NCBI GenBank assembly: GCA_020631475.1
Contig: JAHDHE010000003.1
Coordinates: 1-64,000 of the forward strand
DNA from: Tenacibaculum sp.
GTDB taxonomy: Bacteria > Bacteroidota > Bacteroidia > Flavobacteriales > Flavobacteriaceae
Direction: 5' to 3'
Length of the DNA stretch: 64,000 nt
The stretch's first letter is position 1; each line of letters begins with the position of its first letter. Of this stretch, positions 44,937 through 52,248 are shown piece by piece. Under the pieces are notes generated by a model. The model did no database searches. It saw only the letters and a program-made list of their open reading frames with translations, and was not told the origin of the DNA. The position numbers and the translations under genes were made by a program.

Positions 44937-45476
44937 TTAATTACAAACCTTACAATCGTCTTTATCTTTAACTTTACCAACTAACTTTCCGTTTTCATTT
45001 AAAACAAATCCGCAGCAATCCATAAACCCTTTAGCAATAAGTTTACGAGCACGTTGAATTTGTGATTTTGTTGTTGGTAAACTTTGTTTTAACTGGTCAG
45101 CAACCTCTTGTTGTTTTAATCCTTTAATATCTGATAAAAATAATGGGTCTCGATATTTTTTTGGCAAACTTTGTAAGATTCCTTGTAAACAATCTTTTTC
45201 AGTATGTGAATGCTCTTCTATTTTCGTTTCAGTTTCAAAATTAGCTAATTCGAATGTTTTATTAGTGCTTTTAAAATAATCCATAATAGAATTACGAGCG
45301 ATAGTGAAAATCCAAGATTTTAATTTTGTTAGATCTTTTAAAGTATGAAGTTTCGTGTGGATTTTAATAAAAGTATCTTGTAAAATATCGTCCGTAACAG
45401 CTTTGTCTTTTACTTTACTTAAAATAAAAAACTGAACGTCTTTAGCGTATTTTGTCCAAACTTGATTTGTAGTCAT
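44937..45476 (-). CDS. sigZ: ECF sigma factor SigZ
   Basis: This 179-residue sigma factor has region 2 'VTDDILQDTFIKIHTKLHTL' and region 4 'IKGLKQQEVADQLKQSLPTT' (each 20 or fewer residues). Its tail, 'FMDCCGFVLNENGKLVG' plus 'DDCKVCN', has the Cys-rich ending typical of SigZ, probably able to bind a metal or sense thiols. SigZ usually has no dedicated anti-sigma gene. It is 78 bases after the metallothionein-like gene, with a long hairpin between, and may be transcribed with it. The two similar promoter motifs upstream could be its targets. Confidence 0.9.
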   Translation of the reverse strand: MTTNQVWTKYAKDVQFFILSKVKDKAVTDDILQDTFIKIHTKLHTLKDLTKLKSWIFTIARNSIMDYFKSTNKTFELANFETETKIEEHSHTEKDCLQGILQSLPKKYRDPLFLSDIKGLKQQEVADQLKQSLPTTKSQIQRARKLIAKGFMDCCGFVLNENGKLVGKVKDKDDCKVCN

Positions 45477-45493
45477 TTTTAATACAGCATAAA

Positions 45494-45533
45494 ACAGAAA
45501 TTATTCTTTTATAAATTTAAGAATAATTTCTGT
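45494..45533 (-). terminator. Hairpin between metallothionein-like gene and sigZ
   Basis: A 15-bp perfect stem (ACAGAAATTATTCTT and its complement) with a 10-base loop lies 21 bases after the small gene. It ends in TTTTATG on the minus strand. It may end most transcripts or protect the short mRNA and allow partial read-through into sigZ. Confidence 0.55.
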
Positions 45534-45554
45534 TATAGTTAACAAATAGATGGT

Positions 45555-45659
45555 TTAACAATTGCAATTATTACAAGAACAATTTTCGCAAGTACAATTC
45601 GCGCAATTTCCTGTTTTACATCCGTCGCAATTACAAGTACATTGATTTTTATATTTCAT
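45555..45659 (-). CDS. 34-aa metallothionein-like Cys-rich protein
   Basis: A 34-residue frame has 11 cysteines: it begins MKYKNQCTCNCDGCK and continues in CxC and CxxC pairs to the final Cys. There are no aromatic residues after Tyr3 and only small polar residues between cysteines, as in metallothioneins, which chelate Zn, Cd or Cu in the cytosol. The ATG lies 26 bases after the -10 of an ECF-type promoter that recurs before the DUF3703 gene. It is placed between DUF3703 and sigZ, all on the same strand. It is too short for standard gene callers; no homology search was possible. Confidence 0.75.
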   Translation of the reverse strand: MKYKNQCTCNCDGCKTGNCANCTCENCSCNNCNC

Positions 45660-45684
45660 AATATTTAATTTTTAAATTCATAAA

Positions 45685-45713
45685 GTAGACTTAAATAAGT
45701 TTAAAAAGATGCA
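45685..45713 (-). promoter_or_regulatory. ECF-type promoter, metallothionein-like gene
   Basis: Minus strand: TGCATCTTTTTA... and GTCTACTT with 17 bases between TGCATC (45713-45708) and GTCTAC (45690-45685). It starts one base after the DUF3703 stop. The same motif is at 46068-46097. The -10 'GTCTAC' is in the style of ECF promoters and unlike TAnnTTTG. Confidence 0.65.
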
Positions 45714-45714
45714 T

Positions 45715-46056
45715 TTATTCTGAAAAATATTTTTGTAATTCTTTTCTAATAGGAATTGGTTTAATGGGAGATATATCTGCTCCTCCAGTATTTCCTTTAG
45801 GAACCCAAATTTTTGTGAAGAAGATTGAAGCTATAATTCGAGTAATCTGTCCAAAAACTTCTTTACTATTTTTAGTTTTTAAACCGAAAGCAAACATTTT
45901 TATATGTGATAGAGTGTGACGGTATAGGTGTTTTTGACCTAAAATATAAGCATTTTCTAAATGATAAAAAGACACTTTAAAACGCTTGTTTTTAAGTGCC
46001 TTTTTAGCTAATTGTAATTGATTATAAAATTCTTGCTTACGTTGTAGTTTAGTCAT
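45715..46056 (-). CDS. DUF3703 family protein
   Basis: This 113-residue protein has the DUF3703 pattern: 'FKVSFYHLENAYILGQKHLYRH', 'QITRIIASIFFTKIWVPKGNTG' (both in part) and 'ISPIKPIPIRKEL'. Family members are found in gene groups for metal and mercury handling; the molecular role is unknown. Its ATG lies 12 bases after the -10 of an ECF-type promoter identical in form to the one before the metallothionein-like gene, so the two genes are likely co-regulated, presumably by SigZ encoded downstream. Confidence 0.85.
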   Translation of the reverse strand: MTKLQRKQEFYNQLQLAKKALKNKRFKVSFYHLENAYILGQKHLYRHTLSHIKMFAFGLKTKNSKEVFGQITRIIASIFFTKIWVPKGNTGGADISPIKPIPIRKELQKYFSE

Positions 46057-46067
46057 GATTTTTATAA

Positions 46068-46097
46068 GTAGACTAAACTTTTAAGTAAAAAGATGCA
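46068..46097 (-). promoter_or_regulatory. ECF-type promoter, DUF3703 gene
   Basis: TGCATC (46097-46092) and GTCTAC (46073-46068) on the minus strand are 18 bases apart, one more than in the copy at 45685-45713; TAATTGCATCTTTTTA and AGTCTACTT are shared. It lies one base after the FKBP stop. Confidence 0.65.
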
Positions 46098-46098
46098 A

Positions 46099-46548
46099 TT
46101 AATGAACTTTTATTAATTTTATATCAAATATTAAAACAGAACCGCCAGGGATACCTGAATGATTTTTGCTACCATAACCTAACTTAGAAGGAATTAATAA
46201 AACACCTTCGCCACCTTCTTTAAAATATGTAATTCCTTCAGTCCACCCTTTAATAACTCGTTGTAAATTAAATTTAATACCAGAAGAGTTTTGATCAAAA
46301 ATTTTTCCATCTATATAATACCCTTTATATGCTACAGTAACGTCTGAAGTACTTGTAGGGTTATTTCCAGAACCTTCTTTTGTAATGATATAGTATAAAC
46401 CTGAATTACTTTTTTTAGCAGTTAAATTATTTTTAGTTAGATAAGTAATAATATCAGCTTCATTTTTAGCATCATAATTAATGTCATCATCATTAGAACA
46501 AGATAAGAAAGCCGAAAAGAAAGCGAAAAGAAGTGTTATTTTTTTCAT
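46099..46548 (-). CDS. FKBP-type peptidyl-prolyl isomerase lipoprotein
   Basis: This 149-residue protein has a lipoprotein signal (FLSCSNDDD; the acidic +2 region is usual for Bacteroidota surface or outer-membrane lipoproteins). The FKBP fold spans about 55-149: 'VTVAYKGYYIDGKIFDQNS', 'VIKGWTEGI' and 'LLIPSKLGYGSKNHSGIPGGS', with aromatic/acid residues for proline isomerisation mostly conserved. It is a gliding-motility/GldI-like FKBP size class, but an exact role is not assigned. Confidence 0.92.
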   Translation of the reverse strand: MKKITLLFAFFSAFLSCSNDDDINYDAKNEADIITYLTKNNLTAKKSNSGLYYIITKEGSGNNPTSTSDVTVAYKGYYIDGKIFDQNSSGIKFNLQRVIKGWTEGITYFKEGGEGVLLIPSKLGYGSKNHSGIPGGSVLIFDIKLIKVH

Positions 46549-46585
46549 TTTATATTAAGTTTAGATTGCGAATATAATACAAAAT

Positions 46586-48196
46586 TTAGTTCACTTTTAC
46601 TCCGTTTATGTAAGTTTCTATTACTTTTGTTTTCGGTATTTTTTCACCTTCAATTTTCATGATGTCATTTTCCAAAATCACAAAATCAGCAACTTTACCA
46701 ATCTCGATACTTCCTTTTTCGTTTTCTTCGAAATTTGCATAAGCATTCCAAATAGTCATTCCTTTTAAAGCATCTTTTCTTGATAAGGCATTTTGCATTT
46801 GAAATCCTTTTTCAGGATATCCTTTTAAGTCTTTTCTTATAGTTGCCGCATAAAAAGTATATAACGGACTCACGTTTTCAATAGGAAAATCAGTTCCTAA
46901 AGCTACTTTTCTGTATTGTTTTAATAATTTGCTGTAGGCGTAAGCTCCTTTTATTCTTTCAGAGCCAACACGATCTTCTGCCCAATACATATCTGAAGTT
47001 GCATGTGTTGGTTGTATTGAGGGTAACACATTTTTAAAATGATGAAAATCTTTTGCATCAACTATTTGAGCGTGTTCAATTCTCCAACGTCTATCTTTTT
47101 TGTTTTTTAAAACTTTATCGTAAGTTTTTAGCATTACATAATTGGCAGAGTCGCCAATAGCATGGGTATTCATTTGATATTCAGAATCGGCAATTCTTTT
47201 GGCTAAATTTTGAAGATTATCATAAGAATTTACCAACGCTCCGAAATGTCCTTTTTTATCAGAATATTCATCTTTTAAAGTTGCTCCGCGAGAACCTAAA
47301 GCTCCATCAGAATATACTTTTACAGAGCGTACATTTAAACGATTAGTTTTTACAATACCTTTATTTAAGTAATAATGTAAATTTTTTTTGTTGTTAGAAA
47401 TCATTGCGTAGATACGCATTTTTAAATCGCCTGTTTGTTGTAAACTATCAATTAACTCAATTACTTGTTTGTCTAAACCGGCATCATCAACTGTTGTTAA
47501 TCCTACATTGAAACAAATTTTTTGGGCATCTTTTAATGCTTGTATCTGTTCTTTTTTAGTAGGTTGAGGTACTTTTATAAAGTTCATGGCATTATCAATC
47601 AATACTCCTGTAAGCTTTCCGTCTTTTTTAATAAATTCTCCACCATCTATTTTAGAATCAATAGAAATTTTAGCTAAATCAATTGCCGCTTGATTTACTA
47701 ACATTGCGTGTCCGTCAATTCTTCGAATAGCAACTGGAATGTTAGGAAAAATACTATCTAATTTTTCTTTTGTTGGGTATTCTTTAACTTCCCAATCGTT
47801 TTGATCCCAACCACGACCAGTAATAAAAGAAGTGTTTTTTTCTTTCTGAAAAGCAACTAATTTTTTTAATACCTCGTTATAGCTTTTGGTACCAGTTAAA
47901 TCTACTTTTTGTTGTTGTAAACCTAATCCGTAAAAATGACAATGAGCGTCTATAAAACCAGGATATATTGCTTTGTTTTTTGCATCAATTATATTATTTG
48001 AACTGAATTTTTTTAAAATTTCATTTTTAGATCCAACACCTATAAATTTTCCGTTTTTTATTGCAAAACTTTCTTTTTTAGAAAAAATACTATCAACCGT
48101 ATATACATTTGCATTAATAACTATTAAATCAGAATCTTGTTTTTTACATTTTGTAAATAATCCGATAGTAAAGAAAAGTATAAGTATTTTTTTCAT
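46586..48196 (-). CDS. Amidohydrolase (YtcJ-like) lipoprotein
   Basis: This 536-residue TIM-barrel metal hydrolase has a short signal ending TKCKK (lipobox-like). 'PGFIDAHCHFYGLG' carries the first metal-binding His pair, 'QMNTHAIGDSAN' another, 'RIEHAQIV' the next and 'VALGTDFPIENVSPL' the Asp. The YtcJ-type imidazolonepropionase-like family hydrolyses amide or cyclic amide bonds. Substrate unknown. It is upstream of two DoxX genes. Confidence 0.9.
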   Translation of the reverse strand: MKKILILFFTIGLFTKCKKQDSDLIVINANVYTVDSIFSKKESFAIKNGKFIGVGSKNEILKKFSSNNIIDAKNKAIYPGFIDAHCHFYGLGLQQQKVDLTGTKSYNEVLKKLVAFQKEKNTSFITGRGWDQNDWEVKEYPTKEKLDSIFPNIPVAIRRIDGHAMLVNQAAIDLAKISIDSKIDGGEFIKKDGKLTGVLIDNAMNFIKVPQPTKKEQIQALKDAQKICFNVGLTTVDDAGLDKQVIELIDSLQQTGDLKMRIYAMISNNKKNLHYYLNKGIVKTNRLNVRSVKVYSDGALGSRGATLKDEYSDKKGHFGALVNSYDNLQNLAKRIADSEYQMNTHAIGDSANYVMLKTYDKVLKNKKDRRWRIEHAQIVDAKDFHHFKNVLPSIQPTHATSDMYWAEDRVGSERIKGAYAYSKLLKQYRKVALGTDFPIENVSPLYTFYAATIRKDLKGYPEKGFQMQNALSRKDALKGMTIWNAYANFEENEKGSIEIGKVADFVILENDIMKIEGEKIPKTKVIETYINGVKVN

Positions 48197-48215
48197 GTGT
48201 TTGTTTTACTTTTTA

Positions 48216-48575
48216 TTATTGAGTGTAAATTAAGTAAGCAATGTATAGTAATAGAAATTGAAGAGGTATGCGTACAATTGCTATTTTTTTTGAACCAATA
48301 GCGGGTTTTTCTCTAAAAACATCCCAAATATGAATAGGTAAAAAAACAACCATTAAAATAAACATTGCAATAGCTGCTTGTTTATTTGTTTTATTAATTA
48401 ATAACCCAATACCAATTGCAAGTTCAAAAAAACCAGCAATATAATTTATAGCTAATTTTGGTAAGAAATTAGGAATAAAACGATTAAAAATTTTTGGTTT
48501 TATAAAGTGCATTATACCTGCAAAAACAAAAAAAGCACCAAAAAGTATTCGTAATATAAGTATTAAAATATCCAT
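48216..48575 (-). CDS. DoxX family membrane protein (paralogue 1)
   Basis: This 119-residue protein has four helices. 'GAFFVFAGIMHFIKPKIFNRF' (in part) and 'LPIHIWDVFREKPAIGSKKIA' are DoxX/MauE-like. It is about 40 percent identical by eye to the next gene 11 bases upstream, a tandem duplication. DoxX proteins are linked to redox or sulfur handling, but the role here is unknown. Confidence 0.88.
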   Translation of the reverse strand: MDILILILRILFGAFFVFAGIMHFIKPKIFNRFIPNFLPKLAINYIAGFFELAIGIGLLINKTNKQAAIAMFILMVVFLPIHIWDVFREKPAIGSKKIAIVRIPLQFLLLYIAYLIYTQ

Positions 48576-48586
48576 ACAATATAGGT

Positions 48587-48955
48587 TTAAAAGTTTTCTT
48601 TTTTATAAATAACCCAAGCCCAACCTATAAATAAAAACTGAACAGCTATTCTAATATACGCAGCAGTTTTAGATCCGATAGCAGGAATTTCTTTAAAAGC
48701 ATCCCAAATATGAATTGGCATAAAAACAAGCATCATTAAGAAAATTCCGTAAGCAGATTTTTTTTGATATCCTTTTATAAAGAGCCCAATACCTAATAGT
48801 ATTTCTATAATTCCTGAAATATAATTTACTGTTAATTTAGGTAAGAAATCAGGAATAAAACCATTGTAGAATTCTGGTTTATTAAAATGATTGAAACCTC
48901 CGTAGATTAAGAAAATTGCTAGTGATATTTTTAAAGATATGTAAACGTATTTCAT
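48587..48955 (-). CDS. DoxX family membrane protein (paralogue 2)
   Basis: This 122-residue, four-helix protein is the tandem paralogue of the gene 11 bases downstream; both share 'GFNHFNKPEFYNGFIPDFLP' / 'MHFIKPKIFNRFIPNFLPK' and 'MPIHIWDAFKEIPAIGSK'. It follows the M28 peptidase gene with a 2-base gap, so the peptidase, both DoxX genes and possibly the amidohydrolase are one transcript. Confidence 0.88.
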   Translation of the reverse strand: MKYVYISLKISLAIFLIYGGFNHFNKPEFYNGFIPDFLPKLTVNYISGIIEILLGIGLFIKGYQKKSAYGIFLMMLVFMPIHIWDAFKEIPAIGSKTAAYIRIAVQFLFIGWAWVIYKKENF

Positions 48956-48957
48956 GT

Positions 48958-50394
48958 TTAAGGTTTTAATGTTTCGTTATTGTATAAATATTTATCCATT
49001 AAATAAACAATACTGGTCATAGATGCGCTACCTAATTCGAGTTCACGTTTGTTTACTTTGTCAAACGTATCGGTAGCAGCGTGGTGATAATCGAAATAAC
49101 GTTGTGAGTCTGGTCGGTAACCAACTAAAGTTACGTGATCGTCTTTTAACGGACCAATATCAGCACCACTACCACCAGCAGTAATATCATGCAATCCGTA
49201 TGGAGCTAAGAGTTTTTTCCAGCTTTGTAATAATTTTCTATTTTTCTCATTTGCGTCTATTGAAAAACCTCTTGGAGTATGTCCGCCAGCATCCGACTCT
49301 AAAGCTCCAATATGTAATTCACCGTGCTTTTTTGCTAAACGAGCATATTCTGTAGCACCACGTAAACCGTTTTCTTCATTCATGAAAAATACAATACGAA
49401 TGGTGTTTTTTGGTTTGATGTTATTCTTTTTTAAAAGGTAAGCTACTTCTAAAGATTGTACAATTCCTGTACCGTCATCGTGTGCACCATCACCTAAATC
49501 CCAAGAATCTAAATGCCCACCTATTACTAATATTTTATCAGGATTTTCACTTCCTTTTATTTCACCAACTACATTATGGGATGGAGCATCTGGTAACGTT
49601 TTGCAACTTTGCTTAAAGAAGAATTTTAAGTTTGGACTTTCTTTTAAATGCTTGCTTAAATTTTCTGCTGCTCTAGAACTAATAGCGGCTGTTGGAATAT
49701 ATTCTGATTTAGGAATATCTCCGTAACCCATAGAGCCAGTATGAGGATAATCGTCAATTCCGTTAGTCATAGAACGAACAATTACTGCTTTAGCCCCAAA
49801 TTTACCTACAGTTGCAGCTCCTCCGTAACGTTGTCCAACACAACCACCATAAGCTCTAAAAGTATTGATTAATGTATTGTCGAAAGCACCGTTGAAGAAT
49901 ACAATTTTATCTTTTGCTTTTTCTCCAAGACTTTTCGCTTCTTCAAGACTTTTTACTTCGATAATTTCAGCAGTAATACCTTCTTTAGGAGTAGCAATAG
50001 ATCCTCCTAAAGCACATACAGGAACATTAATTTTTTCTCCATTAAAGGTGTAATTGGCAACTTCTTTTTCGCCACGAACCCAATGCGGAACCATAACGGG
50101 TTGTAACCAAACAGAATCTAATCCCACTTCTTTCATTAATTTTTCGCTCCAAATAACCGATTTAGCAGCCCCTTCAGATCCGGACAACCTGCTACCTATA
50201 TTAGTTGTTAAATCACGTAACCATTCATAAGATTTTCCTTTAGTTAACGCTGTGTTAAAGATGTGTTTTATTTGAGTTGAATCTTTCTTGTAATCTATTG
50301 AAGTAGTTACAATAGGTGTTGCTGTTTTTTTTTCAGTACTACAAGAAAACAATAAAAAAATAGCAATAATAAGTGGTGTGTAAAACTTTGTCAT
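48958..50394 (-). CDS. M28 family metallopeptidase lipoprotein
   Basis: This 478-residue protein has a lipoprotein signal ('FLLFSCSTEKK'). The M28 two-zinc site is read in order: His/Asp in 'GGHLDSWDLGDGAHDDGTG', Glu-Glu in 'FFMNEENGLRG', Asp in 'ALESDAGG' and the last His in 'FDYHHAATDTF'. A PA-like domain (about 110-260) is inserted before the catalytic part. It is probably an exported aminopeptidase or carboxypeptidase; specificity unknown. Confidence 0.93.
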   Translation of the reverse strand: MTKFYTPLIIAIFLLFSCSTEKKTATPIVTTSIDYKKDSTQIKHIFNTALTKGKSYEWLRDLTTNIGSRLSGSEGAAKSVIWSEKLMKEVGLDSVWLQPVMVPHWVRGEKEVANYTFNGEKINVPVCALGGSIATPKEGITAEIIEVKSLEEAKSLGEKAKDKIVFFNGAFDNTLINTFRAYGGCVGQRYGGAATVGKFGAKAVIVRSMTNGIDDYPHTGSMGYGDIPKSEYIPTAAISSRAAENLSKHLKESPNLKFFFKQSCKTLPDAPSHNVVGEIKGSENPDKILVIGGHLDSWDLGDGAHDDGTGIVQSLEVAYLLKKNNIKPKNTIRIVFFMNEENGLRGATEYARLAKKHGELHIGALESDAGGHTPRGFSIDANEKNRKLLQSWKKLLAPYGLHDITAGGSGADIGPLKDDHVTLVGYRPDSQRYFDYHHAATDTFDKVNKRELELGSASMTSIVYLMDKYLYNNETLKP

Positions 50395-50443
50395 TTATGG
50401 TTCTATTTTAAGAACCATAAATGTAAGTTTTATATTTTTAATT

Positions 50444-52237
50444 TTAGAAAAGAGAATCAAATTTCCAAGTTAAACCAGCCATAGCTTGAAAACCTTGAAC
50501 GTTAAAATTGGTAAATCTTTGATAATTGTTATTTAATACGTTTTTTAAGTTTAAAAATGCAGAGAATGAATCGTTAAAGTGATAACCTCCATTAAAATTT
50601 ACATCGAAATAACTTTCTAAATTAATAGTTGTGTAAGTTTGAGCAGGTAAAGCATTATATAACTTCCCTTTTCGTTCTCCAACAAAGAAAAAATTAGCGC
50701 CAGCAAACCATTTATCAGTTTTGTAGGTTCCGAATAATTCTCCTTTTATATTAGGAGCATTCCATGGTTCTTGTTGATTTGTTAAAGTGTATTGATTAAA
50801 CTGCGCATTTATACCAACAGTTAAATTTTTAATTCCATTAAAAGCAGCTTCACCGAAGAATGATACTAATTTTATATCATCATATTCTGTATTAAATGAA
50901 TTTCCGTATTCATAACCTAATAAAGAAAAAGCATTTGTTCCTGTAGTATTTGTTCCGTCTGACTTTGATTGATTTAAAGCAAAAAACTGATTGTTTTCAA
51001 TATCTGCATAACTGGCTTTAAAATTATAACTAAACTGAGCATCTAATTTTCCTCTTATACCTGCAAAAGCATTATACTTTTTGTTGGTTTGAAGTATTTT
51101 TTGTGTAGGCGAAATAAACGGGTTTTTATCAGCAAGTGATTGGTAAGTGTTGGTTTCTAAATCACCAGAAGCTCCAATAAATACATTTGCAAAATCTTTT
51201 ACAATAGGATAGGATATTTCTATATCTGGATATATAAAAAAGTTATTGTTTTTGTTTTCTAAATCTAAAGTAAAATAGGTTTTAGCTCCAAGTTGTATTG
51301 CTAAATCTTGTACATTAAATTTATAGGTTGGTTGTAATCCGATGGTAAAAAAACTGTGTTTTAATTCATTTTGGTTTGAATAAGATTTTTCGAATTTACC
51401 ACCTAAATAACTTAAGGTTGTTTTGATGTATAAATCGTTTAATTGACGATGAAAATTGTCTAACGGAAATTTAAATGTAGCATCAGTATCAATTAAAAAT
51501 TCACTACTACTTAACACATCAGAAAAATAGTTTATCAATCCGTTTGCTTCTTCTAAATATGAGTCATCAAAATTAATGTTTCCAAAAATTTTAAACGAAT
51601 TATAGGCTTGTTCTTCTTCTATAGCACTTATTGCAGCATTAGTAAAAGCAATATTTGTTGGTAAACCATACCAATTGTTTTTATTTCGCTCTGCATTTAA
51701 ACCAGCTTTCCAATTAAAGTAGCGTTCTTGTTGAGCATAAAATAAATTTAAATTGGCATTGTAATAGGTACTACTCAGTTTTGTATTTTCAACAGGATCT
51801 ACCGATAATAAAAATTTTACGTGCGCTCCAAATTCGCTATTATAACTTTCGTTACGCCTTACATAGGCTTCTAAAAAAGGAGTTATTTTATTACCAAAAC
51901 CTAAAGAAAGATAGTTAGGGTATAACTTTTCTCTTTTGCCTAAATCTACCTTTTTCATAGTTCCGCTTTTGGGAATAAAGGTAGAAGCAACAGGAACAGA
52001 GAATATTTGATACTCTAATTCTTTTTTTTGAGTTTCTTTAGTGTGTTTAATTATAGGTTTTTGTTTTATTTTAAAAGCATCAGTAATTTTAGGAACGTAT
52101 GATGTTACTACATTTACAACTTCTGTTTTTATAATAGTGTCTTTCGCTTTTTCGGGTACCTTTTTTTCTTGAGCATTTGCAATTGATATTACTAATACAG
52201 CAAGTAAAACTATGTGCTTCTTCATCGATTTAATCAT
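50444..52237 (-). CDS. Outer-membrane beta-barrel protein without plug
   Basis: This 597-residue protein has a signal peptide (start at Met5, MKKHIVLLAVLV, is also possible) and ends in an aromatic residue (KFDSLF), as outer-membrane barrels do. Amphipathic strands such as 'NYLSLGFGNKITPFLEAYVR' run through residues about 110-597. It resembles the barrel part of TonB-dependent receptors, but the N-terminal plug domain and TonB box are missing. It lies 11 bases after a 1006-residue TPR protein gene, which suggests that the two work together, for example in export or assembly. No substrate is known. Confidence 0.78.
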   Translation of the reverse strand: MIKSMKKHIVLLAVLVISIANAQEKKVPEKAKDTIIKTEVVNVVTSYVPKITDAFKIKQKPIIKHTKETQKKELEYQIFSVPVASTFIPKSGTMKKVDLGKREKLYPNYLSLGFGNKITPFLEAYVRRNESYNSEFGAHVKFLLSVDPVENTKLSSTYYNANLNLFYAQQERYFNWKAGLNAERNKNNWYGLPTNIAFTNAAISAIEEEQAYNSFKIFGNINFDDSYLEEANGLINYFSDVLSSSEFLIDTDATFKFPLDNFHRQLNDLYIKTTLSYLGGKFEKSYSNQNELKHSFFTIGLQPTYKFNVQDLAIQLGAKTYFTLDLENKNNNFFIYPDIEISYPIVKDFANVFIGASGDLETNTYQSLADKNPFISPTQKILQTNKKYNAFAGIRGKLDAQFSYNFKASYADIENNQFFALNQSKSDGTNTTGTNAFSLLGYEYGNSFNTEYDDIKLVSFFGEAAFNGIKNLTVGINAQFNQYTLTNQQEPWNAPNIKGELFGTYKTDKWFAGANFFFVGERKGKLYNALPAQTYTTINLESYFDVNFNGGYHFNDSFSAFLNLKNVLNNNYQRFTNFNVQGFQAMAGLTWKFDSLF

Positions 52238-52248
52238 TGAGCGTTTTT

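Noticed and set aside
44412-46056. Complete anti-phage (CBASS-like) island
   Set aside because: Only a lone SLATT-like protein; no cyclase, sensor or nuclease genes next to it.
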